A stretch of 28,605 bases of DNA from a bacterium (GTDB lineage Bacteria > JAMCPX01). Position 1 is the first letter of the stretch; every line of letters starts with the position of its first letter. Shown here in pieces: positions 13,556-20,589 of the stretch. The notes under the pieces were generated by a model. The model was not told the DNA's origin and did not search any database. It saw only the letters and a program-made list of their open reading frames with translations. Location of the stretch: assembly GCA_021815065.1 (NCBI GenBank), contig JAKAHI010000001.1, positions 1 through 28,605 of the forward strand, read 5' to 3'. The translations under genes were made by a program, and so were the position numbers.

Positions 13556-14121
13556 TGGACCCGGCCAACAATTCATACCTGACACTTCTTCCCGGAGTCT
13601 CGCGTACCCGGTGCACGGATCCGGTTATCTATACACTCGATACGTTTTTCAAGAACCGGCCTGCGCATGTATCGAGCATATACCGAAGCCCGCAGCACCA
13701 GCTGGCGCTGCTGCGTGATTTTGCCCACAAAAAAGGGCTTACGTTTAAATACCCGGAGGCAATGACCTGCGATCTCGATGACCGGGATGCACAGGGACAT
13801 TACGTATGGCAATGGCTCTGGAGTGACCTATTGCACGAGGGCATCATAATCAACCCACCCCTTAATGCGCACGTACTCATGGACTACATCAGAGACGGCG
13901 TCAACAAGAGAGGGGAGCTGATACCGCAGTCATCGCATACTGCGGGTATTGCCTTTGATATTTCAGGACGATATAATGACGAGATTATTCTCGACGACAT
14001 AATTCTGATCATGGCGAAGATCTATTTGAAGCCCCTTGGTATAAAGTCAACAACGATCGAGCACCAAAACGATTGTTTCCACGTCACCTGCTTGTGCGGA
14101 GAAGGCAATGAAGCTGCCTAA
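13555..14121 (+). CDS. Peptidoglycan endopeptidase, M15 family (endolysin)
   Basis: This is the probable lysis enzyme, 188 residues long. The M15 zinc-binding signature is complete: SxHxxGxAxD appears as SSHTAGIAFD (H128, D135), and the third ligand H176 occurs in CFHVTC. The SIYRSPQHQ motif (about 41-49) is the usual upstream family element. It has no signal peptide, so it depends on a holin for release. The next gene (two membrane segments) overlaps it by 14 bp and is the expected holin. In Mu the endolysin lies elsewhere (gp22), so its position after gp36 is different here. Confidence 0.85.
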   Translation: MDPANNSYLTLLPGVSRTRCTDPVIYTLDTFFKNRPAHVSSIYRSPQHQLALLRDFAHKKGLTFKYPEAMTCDLDDRDAQGHYVWQWLWSDLLHEGIIINPPLNAHVLMDYIRDGVNKRGELIPQSSHTAGIAFDISGRYNDEIILDDIILIMAKIYLKPLGIKSTTIEHQNDCFHVTCLCGEGNEAA

Positions 14122-14371
14122 GCTCAATTTAGTTGGCAATGAAGAACGCCAGCACCAGATTATATTTATTCTGGGCTTTCTGGTCCTCTCGGCTGTTTTG
14201 ATTTTGCAGGTCATCAAAGCTCACACCATGCAGCCGGAAGTTTATGTGATGTACCCGGTTGGAGTCACCGTCCTTTTTGTGCCGTCTACGGCAATCCGGA
14301 TTATCAAGGCATGGAAAGGACACACTACAGACAAAGACAAACAAGATGGGGGCGGCGATGACAACCCTTGA
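14108..14371 (+). CDS. Putative holin (two membrane segments)
   Basis: The 87-residue protein has two hydrophobic stretches, about residues 18-35 (IIFILGFLVLSAVLILQV) and 46-62. The C-terminal tail is hydrophilic with many Lys and Asp residues. It starts inside the end of the endolysin gene and overlaps the following gene by 14 bp, so all three should be translated together. Size and topology fit a class II holin that would let the M15 enzyme reach the periplasm. No family signature proves this. Confidence 0.65.
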   Translation: MKLPKLNLVGNEERQHQIIFILGFLVLSAVLILQVIKAHTMQPEVYVMYPVGVTVLFVPSTAIRIIKAWKGHTTDKDKQDGGGDDNP

Positions 14372-14909
14372 AAAAGCCCTCAGCATTGTTTGTGCAGTTG
14401 CCGTTATCGCAGCTATATATTCATGGTATCGGCCTGTTAATGCGCAGGTGCAAACTGTAAAAGAATTTGTAAATGTCCCGGTTGAAAAGATTGTTACGAG
14501 GATTAAAACTGTCGCAGTGCCGGTGACAACAGTTGTCACGTATGAAAAGCCGGTCATCGTGCAAAAACTGGAACTCCCGGATTGGGTCAACACCGATACA
14601 GACATGCAGGTGATTGCACAGGGTGATGTTTCCCCATATCTCGGCACAACCAATGTTGTGGCGCTTCTGAATACCAAAACCGGGCACGCGAGCCTTATTA
14701 TGAAGCAAAAGCCTATGCCGATTATTGCATTTGAAAGCATCGGAGAGGTTGGTGTGAATTATTACCCATTTGCGTACAAAGCGGGGATTATCTCGCTTCT
14801 TGCGAGATACAGTTTTTTGAGGATCATGAATCTGCATATCGAACTTAACGGGGAGGTTGATACAGCCGATACGGCAAAAGCCGGCGTTGGTATTGTGTAT
14901 CAATTTTAA
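14358..14909 (+). CDS. Envelope-associated protein of the lysis cassette (possible spanin-like role)
   Basis: This 183-residue protein has an N-terminal membrane anchor or uncleaved signal (about 4-24). A Thr/Val/Pro-rich stalk (about 30-70: VKEFVNVPVEKIVTRIKTV) is followed by a beta-rich domain. It ends in a phenylalanine after alternating hydrophobic residues (AGVGIVYQF), a pattern seen in outer-membrane beta strands. It follows endolysin and holin genes, where Gram-negative phages carry spanins, but it lacks a lipobox. An upstream in-frame ATG at 14346 exists; 14358 is preferred because the G-rich run precedes it. Function is inferred from position only. Confidence 0.6.
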   Translation: MTTLEKALSIVCAVAVIAAIYSWYRPVNAQVQTVKEFVNVPVEKIVTRIKTVAVPVTTVVTYEKPVIVQKLELPDWVNTDTDMQVIAQGDVSPYLGTTNVVALLNTKTGHASLIMKQKPMPIIAFESIGEVGVNYYPFAYKAGIISLLARYSFLRIMNLHIELNGEVDTADTAKAGVGIVYQF

Positions 14910-14911
14910 AC

Positions 14912-15232
14912 ATGATTACACGACTTGGACATACTGTATACGGATTGCCGTTCATAGTAAAAGACGGCACCGGAACCCCGGTTACGGGCATTATAAATGC
15001 AAACTTTGTTATAGAGCTAATAAGGGAAGGGCTGACGGTCACCGATATTGTAACGGTAACTGAACGGGTAGATATTGCAAACGGGTATTACCAAGCAAAC
15101 TATGTACCATCCTCAATTGGCCACGATGTGCTGGTAATTTCACATGCAACATACGGCGTACTTTCTATAAGCCGGGAGCTGATTGTGGGGCCTCAATACG
15201 GACAACCCTCAATCTGGGAGAACCTGCCATGA
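14912..15232 (+). CDS. Small beta-sandwich protein, probable tail/fibre accessory
   Basis: The 106-residue protein shows strands and turns typical of an immunoglobulin-like or baseplate-upper-type domain (VKDGTGTPVTGI, ANGYYQANYVPSSIGHD). It is the first of three genes with no Mu counterpart at this position. It starts 2 nt after the previous stop without a visible ribosome binding site and ends with an ATGA overlap into the next gene. A structural or receptor-binding accessory role is inferred. Confidence 0.6.
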   Translation: MITRLGHTVYGLPFIVKDGTGTPVTGIINANFVIELIREGLTVTDIVTVTERVDIANGYYQANYVPSSIGHDVLVISHATYGVLSISRELIVGPQYGQPSIWENLP

Positions 15233-15726
15233 CAAGCGACAAATCAACTGCAATCCAGGTGCTCTCGCAGAGCACGTTCCCGAATGTGCAAGCCCTTGCA
15301 ACCCTTGCCACAAACGAGTCGAGTGCCTGCTATAAAGAGCTTTTCGCAGCCGGATATAAGCTCACAAAGCCGGAAACTGAGGATGCAATTACAAGGCTCT
15401 TAACCTCCGGGATGCGGGAGCTTGTGGTAAACTCATGCCTTTTTGTAACACCGGCCTTTTATTACGTGATCATCAATAACCTCGCGAACATCGCCAAAAA
15501 CGACCTCTGGGTGCTCCTGAGATACATAGATTCCGACGAAGTGCGGCTTTCTATACTTACTCAGCTTTCATACCCCAATGACATACCCATGATTGCAGCC
15601 CTTATCAAACGCATGAAGGATAAGACACAAGTACCCGCACAATATCAAACAAGCCAAAGCGATATAATCCAGGCTTCTTTAAAATCGTTTATCAAAACTC
15701 AGCAAAAGGCCATGTCATGGCAATAA
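15229..15726 (+). CDS. Helical repeat (HEAT-like) protein, unknown
   Basis: This 165-residue protein is almost all helix, with consecutive helix pairs resembling short HEAT or ARM repeats (FPNVQALATLATN, LLTSGMRELVVNSCL, YIDSDEVRLSILTQLSYP). It is coupled to both neighbours by overlapping codons. I know of no phage structural protein that matches. It could be an assembly chaperone for the following spike-like protein. Confidence in the gene is high; the role is unknown. Confidence 0.6.
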   Translation: MTSDKSTAIQVLSQSTFPNVQALATLATNESSACYKELFAAGYKLTKPETEDAITRLLTSGMRELVVNSCLFVTPAFYYVIINNLANIAKNDLWVLLRYIDSDEVRLSILTQLSYPNDIPMIAALIKRMKDKTQVPAQYQTSQSDIIQASLKSFIKTQQKAMSWQ

Positions 15727-17396
15727 CACTTTATAGGGTGCCATCGGGCTGGGTAAATGTACTTCGCACCATTGTGTGCGGTGCCGGCGGGGCTGATAGC
15801 ATGGGACGCTCCGGTACACCGGCCGAACCTTTTGTAACCCCGGAATGGATATTCGGGACATTCCTTCTTAATAGTGGTGTAAAAAGCGCATCTTTAAATA
15901 ATTTGTTCATGCGGATCCTGCTCGGGAATTCCCCGGAGCCCGCAGCAAAATCCGGCCAGAAAAAAGCATGGTATTGCAATGTGGCCGTTAATGATAGCGA
16001 TGGCTCAATTCTGTCGTATAAGTTAATTGACATCAGTTCGTATATAGCGCCAACAAATCCAGCTCTTCCTATTTTCAGTCTGATCGGCACTTTTTATAAT
16101 TTAATTATAAATAATGGCGGCTGGGATTGCTCTACTTTAACTCAGGACGCTATAGATATTTTAGGATACATACCCTCTGGATCCTCAGCAGGATCAATTA
16201 TCGGGTTAAATATCATCAACGCGATATTCCAGAATCATGCACAAAACCAGATTGGTGTAACCGGACTTTATTATTCTACGATTATGCTGAAAACAGTGGG
16301 GGATGATTGCGTGATAAGTGGCGTTCAGTTTTTTAACTGCTACAACCCAATAGGGTTGTTTATCACCGGAAGGGCAACGAGGATTGAGAATACTGTTTTT
16401 TCTTCCTCAACAGTTGCTGTTGTTTCCGACAGACGGCTGACAACCATATATAAATTATTCTTCTCACCGAATCCTATTACCAGAAGCCAATTCACCCCAG
16501 CGATATTCTATGCAACTCTGAACATGCCGCGGCATATTCAGAACTGCTATTTCGAGTCGACAGACTATGTGCTTGATTATGAGGATTATTTCGTCGCACT
16601 CACCGGCATCGCGGCCGGGAACGTGGTTACTGTGGAAAGCAGTGACTTAAGCCAGGTTGTGACGGACGAAGGCAATTTCTACCGGCTCGATGCAAACGAT
16701 CTGGTGGGCTGGGTGCTTGTGGATGAGGTTACATACCAGGAGTTTCCGATTACGGCATCCGATGCGTTTACCGGCGCATACCCGTTTAATATCACAGTCA
16801 ATGGCAATCCGCAGGGCGGCACATTCAAAATCAAAGCGCCTTCACAAGGAACGTTTTTAGTCGGCAACTATTATGCAGACCAGCAGGTAGACTCGGACGG
16901 AGACGGCGTTGCGGATGTTGCAGGGTCATACCCAACAAAAGGATTCGGACTCGGAAAGACTTTATATCCGGACCCCATGCCCATGATGGCATCGATGCTT
17001 GATATTGACCGTGCAGCTCTCAATCCCGCAGCACTCCCGGGTGCACTTGTGCTGATGCCGGATAATAAAGTTTTAATCACAACTGCCGTGCAGAACAAGC
17101 TTACAAAGATTGTACGAGGGGACACTCCACAAATCTCATTTGACCTGGGTTTTGACTGCACAGGGTGGGATGCGTATTTCGGGGCAAAGGTGTCTCCATC
17201 GGATTTAACATACGCAATAAACCCGATCCAGTGTGTATGGACCAATCAGGCACTTGGACAGGGGTATGCACAGCTCGCGGTAACGGACACCGCAGTTGCC
17301 GGGCAATACGTGGCAGAGGTTGAGCTGAGGCAAGGGTCCTCGATACAGACGCCCCTCAAAATTAAACTCGTAATTCTTGCGGATGTGGTGAGCTGA
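15717..17396 (+). CDS. Large spike-like protein with beta-helix and calcium-loop features
   Basis: The 559-residue protein reads as several modules. A N-terminal region of about 150 residues is followed by a segment (about 160-290) with beta-helix rhythm (CVISGVQFFNCYNPIGLFI, TRIENTVFSSSTVAVVS). A strand-rich domain contains DSDGDGVAD (392-400), a calcium-binding loop like those in thrombospondin type 3 repeats. The C-terminal domain (about 460-559, starting RGDTPQISFDLGF) resembles BppU-type N-domains. Such a protein would suit a tail spike or adsorption protein. Its position between the lysis cassette and the tail terminator gene, far from the fibre gene, is unusual. Confidence 0.65.
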   Translation: MAITLYRVPSGWVNVLRTIVCGAGGADSMGRSGTPAEPFVTPEWIFGTFLLNSGVKSASLNNLFMRILLGNSPEPAAKSGQKKAWYCNVAVNDSDGSILSYKLIDISSYIAPTNPALPIFSLIGTFYNLIINNGGWDCSTLTQDAIDILGYIPSGSSAGSIIGLNIINAIFQNHAQNQIGVTGLYYSTIMLKTVGDDCVISGVQFFNCYNPIGLFITGRATRIENTVFSSSTVAVVSDRRLTTIYKLFFSPNPITRSQFTPAIFYATLNMPRHIQNCYFESTDYVLDYEDYFVALTGIAAGNVVTVESSDLSQVVTDEGNFYRLDANDLVGWVLVDEVTYQEFPITASDAFTGAYPFNITVNGNPQGGTFKIKAPSQGTFLVGNYYADQQVDSDGDGVADVAGSYPTKGFGLGKTLYPDPMPMMASMLDIDRAALNPAALPGALVLMPDNKVLITTAVQNKLTKIVRGDTPQISFDLGFDCTGWDAYFGAKVSPSDLTYAINPIQCVWTNQALGQGYAQLAVTDTAVAGQYVAEVELRQGSSIQTPLKIKLVILADVVS

Positions 17397-17950
17397 TGTT
17401 TAACGAGATCATAGACGCAATCGAACGAAGGCTCGAAGACAAGATGCCGGCAGACAACATCGACATCAAGGACTTCCGGGTGATCAAAAACACGTCGTTT
17501 GTTTATACTCAGCCCGGCATATACGTCTTCATCGATGACGGAACCTCCCAGATTACCACGGCAAACGACTCAGACCGGCTCACGCCGGTTGTCAACATCG
17601 TTGTTAAATTTAAGCACCTCAAGAGAGAGGATGAACGCAGAAAAGGGGTATACCCGATTATAGAAGGCATCATCGGCGCACTGGAACGATATGATCTAAC
17701 AGATGCAGACGGCAACCCTCTCAAGGTGCGCTCCCTTCGATTAATGAGCTTCCGGAATATCACACTCCCGGTTGAGGACAATGCGGGATTTATCCTTTAC
17801 CAGATTCAGTTCAAGCTCTCGTATACAATAACAAAGATGGATGATGAGCAGGTAACCGAACTGCTCACCATGGGTGTAAACTATTATCTGCAACCGAATA
17901 ATGATACCCCGGTTGCAACGGATGTAATAACTCTCAAGGAGGAACAATGA
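17396..17950 (+). CDS. Tail terminator/completion protein (DUF1834, Mu gp37-like)
   Basis: The 184-residue protein begins MFNEIIDAIERRLEDKMP and contains VYTQPGIYVFIDDGTSQ. It continues with an alpha/beta fold and RLMSFRNITLPVEDNAGFILYQIQFKLSYT. These are the DUF1834 (Mu gp37) features; this family acts at the head-proximal end of the tail. The gene is immediately upstream of the DUF2635 and sheath genes, as in Mu. TGATG overlaps the previous stop with its start. Confidence 0.85.
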   Translation: MFNEIIDAIERRLEDKMPADNIDIKDFRVIKNTSFVYTQPGIYVFIDDGTSQITTANDSDRLTPVVNIVVKFKHLKREDERRKGVYPIIEGIIGALERYDLTDADGNPLKVRSLRLMSFRNITLPVEDNAGFILYQIQFKLSYTITKMDDEQVTELLTMGVNYYLQPNNDTPVATDVITLKEEQ

Positions 17951-18129
17951 AAGTAATGGCCGCAAAGGGCTTACAATGCCCGAAAGAATCAAAGCCGAGG
18001 GAATATATCACAGACAGCGTCGCAGTCGACGTGCCGTCGACAACGTATTACCTGCGCCTTCTCAATGACGGGTCACTCGTATTGGCAGATGCGCAGAGTA
18101 CCTCAAAAACCATAAAGGGAGGTAAATAA
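17947..18129 (+). CDS. Small tail protein (DUF2635)
   Basis: A 60-residue protein starting at ATG 17947, preceded by AAGGAGGA. It has the DUF2635 form (MKVMAAKGLQCPKE, then YYLRLLNDGSLV). Such proteins lie just before the sheath gene in Mu-like and related phages; their role is unknown. It overlaps the previous gene by 4 bp and ends 2 nt before the sheath start. Confidence 0.8.
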   Translation: MKVMAAKGLQCPKESKPREYITDSVAVDVPSTTYYLRLLNDGSLVLADAQSTSKTIKGGK

Positions 18130-18131
18130 AG

Positions 18132-19592
18132 ATGGCATCACAGAACATAAGTTTTTCACAAATACCCGCATCCATCCGCAAGCCGGGGGTATACGGGGAA
18201 TTCAATACAAAACTGGCTGTAAGATCGTTGCCAGCGAATGTGCATAATATGTGCATTATCGCACAGAAGATCGCAGCAGGCACGATCGCTGCTCTTAAAC
18301 CAATACAGGTTTTTAGCGCCTCGGATGCAGCCACATACTTCGGTATTGGCTCGATTGCGCATAAGATGGTGCAGGCTGCCATTGCAGGCAACCAATATCT
18401 TAATCTTACGGTTTGCGCTTTAGATGACGCAATCGGGAGTGCGGCAGCAGCTGGCTCGATTGTTATCGGGGGCCCGGCAACCTCAAGCGGATCCTTGACG
18501 ATCTATATCGGCAATCAGGCATGCGAGATTGCGGTTGCAAATGCAGATACCGCAGCAACCATGGCAACAAACCTTCTTGCCGCGCTTGCAGCCATTGCAG
18601 ACCTCCCGGTATCGTATGCCATCGACGGAGTGAATAACGCCAAGATAAACTTTACGGCAAAAAATAAGGGTTCGGTTGGGAACCAGATCGGTATTGATTA
18701 CGACACAGACAGCGCCGCGCAGATAGGCGTGACCATAACCATCTCAGCCATGGCCGCCGGAGCAGTTGACCCGGATATTACCACGGCACTCGCGGCAATC
18801 TTCGCATCCGGACACGATCTTCTTGCAGTGCAGTATATAGACCAGACATCTTTGACTGCCCTTGCAACACACCTCAACACGGTCTCCGGACCTATGGAAC
18901 AGAGAGGAGCACGGGGTGTATATGCAATGACAGGCACTCTGGCAGCCGCAACAACACTTGCAGGCCAGATAAACAGCGAACGTGTGAATAACCCATATCT
19001 GAGGGGAACCCGCTCAACCTCGTATGAGGTGGCTGCATGTTATTGCGCAGTGATGGCATCCGAAGAGGATCCTGCCATGCCGCTTAACACCTTGCCGCTT
19101 ACTGGAATCGCCGCACCTCAGGATGACCAGAGGTTATCCAGGGCAGAGCAGGAAAGCTGTTTGTGGAACGGGGTTGCACCGTTAGAAGTTGGTGCAGGCG
19201 AGAATGTGCAGATTGTACGCGCTATCTCAACATATACAAAGAATCCCGCAGGAGTCGCAGACCCGTCGCTTCTCGATACAACAACCATCGCAACACTCGA
19301 TTACACGCGGCTGGCCGTCAATACCAGGCTCATGCTGAGATTCCCAAGAAGCAAGCTTACAGACGGTGTGCCGAAGGTCAAACCGCCGACAAAAGACATT
19401 GTGAGATCTCAGGTCATAGACGTTTTGAAACAGGAAGAGTCGCTTGAGATTTTGCAGGATGTGACTGCAAACGTGGACGGTATAGAAGTTGAAAGGGACA
19501 CGCAGGACAATAGCCGGCTGGATATAAAGATTCCGGCAAAAGTAGTCAACGGGCTGCATATCATTGCAGAGCGCATTGACCTTTACTTATAA
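18132..19592 (+). CDS. L: Tail sheath protein (Mu L-like)
   Basis: This is the contractile sheath subunit that surrounds the tube. The 486-residue protein starts with the family pattern SFSQIPASIRKPGVYGEFN. The expected variable middle domain with Ala-rich strands is at about 95-235. Conserved C-terminal features are TTIATLDYTRLAVNTRLMLRF and VERDTQDNSRLDIKIPAKVVNGLHIIAERIDLYL. GGAGGT precedes ATG 18132. The length is close to that of Mu L (about 495 residues). It establishes the phage as a myovirus. Confidence 0.95.
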   Translation: MASQNISFSQIPASIRKPGVYGEFNTKLAVRSLPANVHNMCIIAQKIAAGTIAALKPIQVFSASDAATYFGIGSIAHKMVQAAIAGNQYLNLTVCALDDAIGSAAAAGSIVIGGPATSSGSLTIYIGNQACEIAVANADTAATMATNLLAALAAIADLPVSYAIDGVNNAKINFTAKNKGSVGNQIGIDYDTDSAAQIGVTITISAMAAGAVDPDITTALAAIFASGHDLLAVQYIDQTSLTALATHLNTVSGPMEQRGARGVYAMTGTLAAATTLAGQINSERVNNPYLRGTRSTSYEVAACYCAVMASEEDPAMPLNTLPLTGIAAPQDDQRLSRAEQESCLWNGVAPLEVGAGENVQIVRAISTYTKNPAGVADPSLLDTTTIATLDYTRLAVNTRLMLRFPRSKLTDGVPKVKPPTKDIVRSQVIDVLKQEESLEILQDVTANVDGIEVERDTQDNSRLDIKIPAKVVNGLHIIAERIDLYL

Positions 19593-19605
19593 GGAGGGAT
19601 GAACA

Positions 19606-19965
19606 ATGGGTGAATATGTTGCAAAAGTATTACTGGATGTAAATGGACAACAGATATCGGACTTCAAGTCTGTCTCGGAATCCGAGGTCGACATACGAAA
19701 GCAGGTCCCTCTGATGAATAAAACAGGGCATGTGAATGTGACGCCCCGATATCAGTGCGTGGTTGAGTATGTGGTCCCTTCGGATTCCCCGGAATTTGAC
19801 TGGGCAGGCGTAGAAGGTGGAACATTAACCATTGATAAAAACAACGGGGTACGCGTGACGTTTTCCGGTGTGAGTACACTGAAAATCGGAGAGGCAAAGG
19901 CAGACGGAGAAAATGAGATCACAAGGTCTATTACCCTGGGTGCGGAAGACAAGATCGAACAGTAA
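19606..19965 (+). CDS. M: Tail tube protein (Mu M-like)
   Basis: The 119-residue protein matches the Mu M/FII-type tube family, with an all-beta fold (VLLDVNGQQISDFKSVSESE ... VTPRYQCVVEYVVP ... GGTLTIDKNNGVRVTFSGV). Length and position directly after the sheath are as in Mu. AAGGAGG stands before ATG 19606. It polymerises into the inner tube whose length is set by the tape measure protein. Confidence 0.92.
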   Translation: MGEYVAKVLLDVNGQQISDFKSVSESEVDIRKQVPLMNKTGHVNVTPRYQCVVEYVVPSDSPEFDWAGVEGGTLTIDKNNGVRVTFSGVSTLKIGEAKADGENEITRSITLGAEDKIEQ

Positions 19966-19975
19966 TGGAGATTAA

Positions 19976-20509
19976 ATGAACCTTTTGGAGGTTTTAAAAG
20001 CCGGTAAAAAGAACATTAAAACCCTGAACTTCCCGGGCACAGACCAGCAAATCGGGCTGACTGTGCTCACAGACGGTGAAGTGCAGGAGGCTGTGTTTTC
20101 TGCGGAACGCCACTTCAAAGACAAGGACATTGAGATCACCGCAACCACTCTCGGCACCTACAATTCCGAGGTCAATGCCCAGATGCTTTTCCGTGCGATC
20201 GTAGACCCGGAGAAGAGAAAAACCGACGGAACCTACGAGCTGGCATTCAAGAGGATCGAAGACCTGAGGCTTGCAAGCTCAGCGCAGAAGGCAGAGTTGA
20301 TTGAAGCCTATAACGACTTCGAGGCGCAGTGCTCCCCCTCTGTAGCAAAGATGTCGGATGAAGATTTCGACAAACTATTTGAGGATATAAAAAAAAACCC
20401 ACTGACTGGGAACAGTTTAAATTCGTCAACAGCGAAAAGGCTTATAGTCTTTTTGGCAAGCCGGCCGCAGAGCTCACCGAAGGGCAGTGGCTCTACATCC
20501 TCACATTGA
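19976..20509 (+). CDS. Tail assembly chaperone, short form
   Basis: The 177-residue zero-frame product lies between tube and tape measure genes, the fixed place of tail chaperones. It is alpha/beta (LLEVLKAGKKNIKTLNFPGTDQQIGLTVLTDGE) and helical in its second half, ending in a low-complexity tail after residue 141 that looks untypical (RPQSSPKGSGSTSSH). A slippery site at 20392-20398 allows a longer alternative product. The short form would be the more abundant one. Confidence 0.8.
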   Translation: MNLLEVLKAGKKNIKTLNFPGTDQQIGLTVLTDGEVQEAVFSAERHFKDKDIEITATTLGTYNSEVNAQMLFRAIVDPEKRKTDGTYELAFKRIEDLRLASSAQKAELIEAYNDFEAQCSPSVAKMSDEDFDKLFEDIKKNPLTGNSLNSSTAKRLIVFLASRPQSSPKGSGSTSSH

Positions 20510-20589
20510 GGAATGCGGAGGCTGAGAAGATGTCTCCGGGGCCGAAAAAGTATCTTGTAAAACGGAGCAAGAATGGCAGATTTGCTTAA
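19976..20589 (+). CDS. Tail assembly chaperone, -1 frameshift product (G/GT type)
   Basis: If ribosomes slip back one base at A-AAA-AAC (20392-20398), reading continues as CCC ACT GAC TGG. The added 63-residue domain is PTDWEQFKFVNSEKAYS...LTEGQWLYILTLRNAEA...SKNGRFA. This segment is well formed and typical of a tail chaperone C-terminus, unlike the zero-frame tail. The 204-residue fusion stops at 20587-20589, overlapping the tape measure start by 17 bp. The pattern follows lambda G/GT and its equivalents in Mu-like phages. Confidence 0.8.
20392..20398 (+). promoter_or_regulatory. Programmed -1 frameshift site A AAA AAC
   Basis: The heptamer lies at the 3' end of a run of nine A (20389-20397) followed by CCC. 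In the zero frame its codons are AAA (P site) and AAC (A site), which re-pair as AAA and AAA after slippage. It is a classic -1 slippery sequence. No strong downstream stem was obvious; a weak structure may exist within the following 60 bases. Confidence 0.75.

Noticed and set aside
19976..20589. Chaperone as a pseudogene broken by a frameshift
   Set aside because: The slip site is a canonical A AAA AAC heptamer at the place where tail chaperones normally frameshift. A homopolymer sequencing error remains possible.
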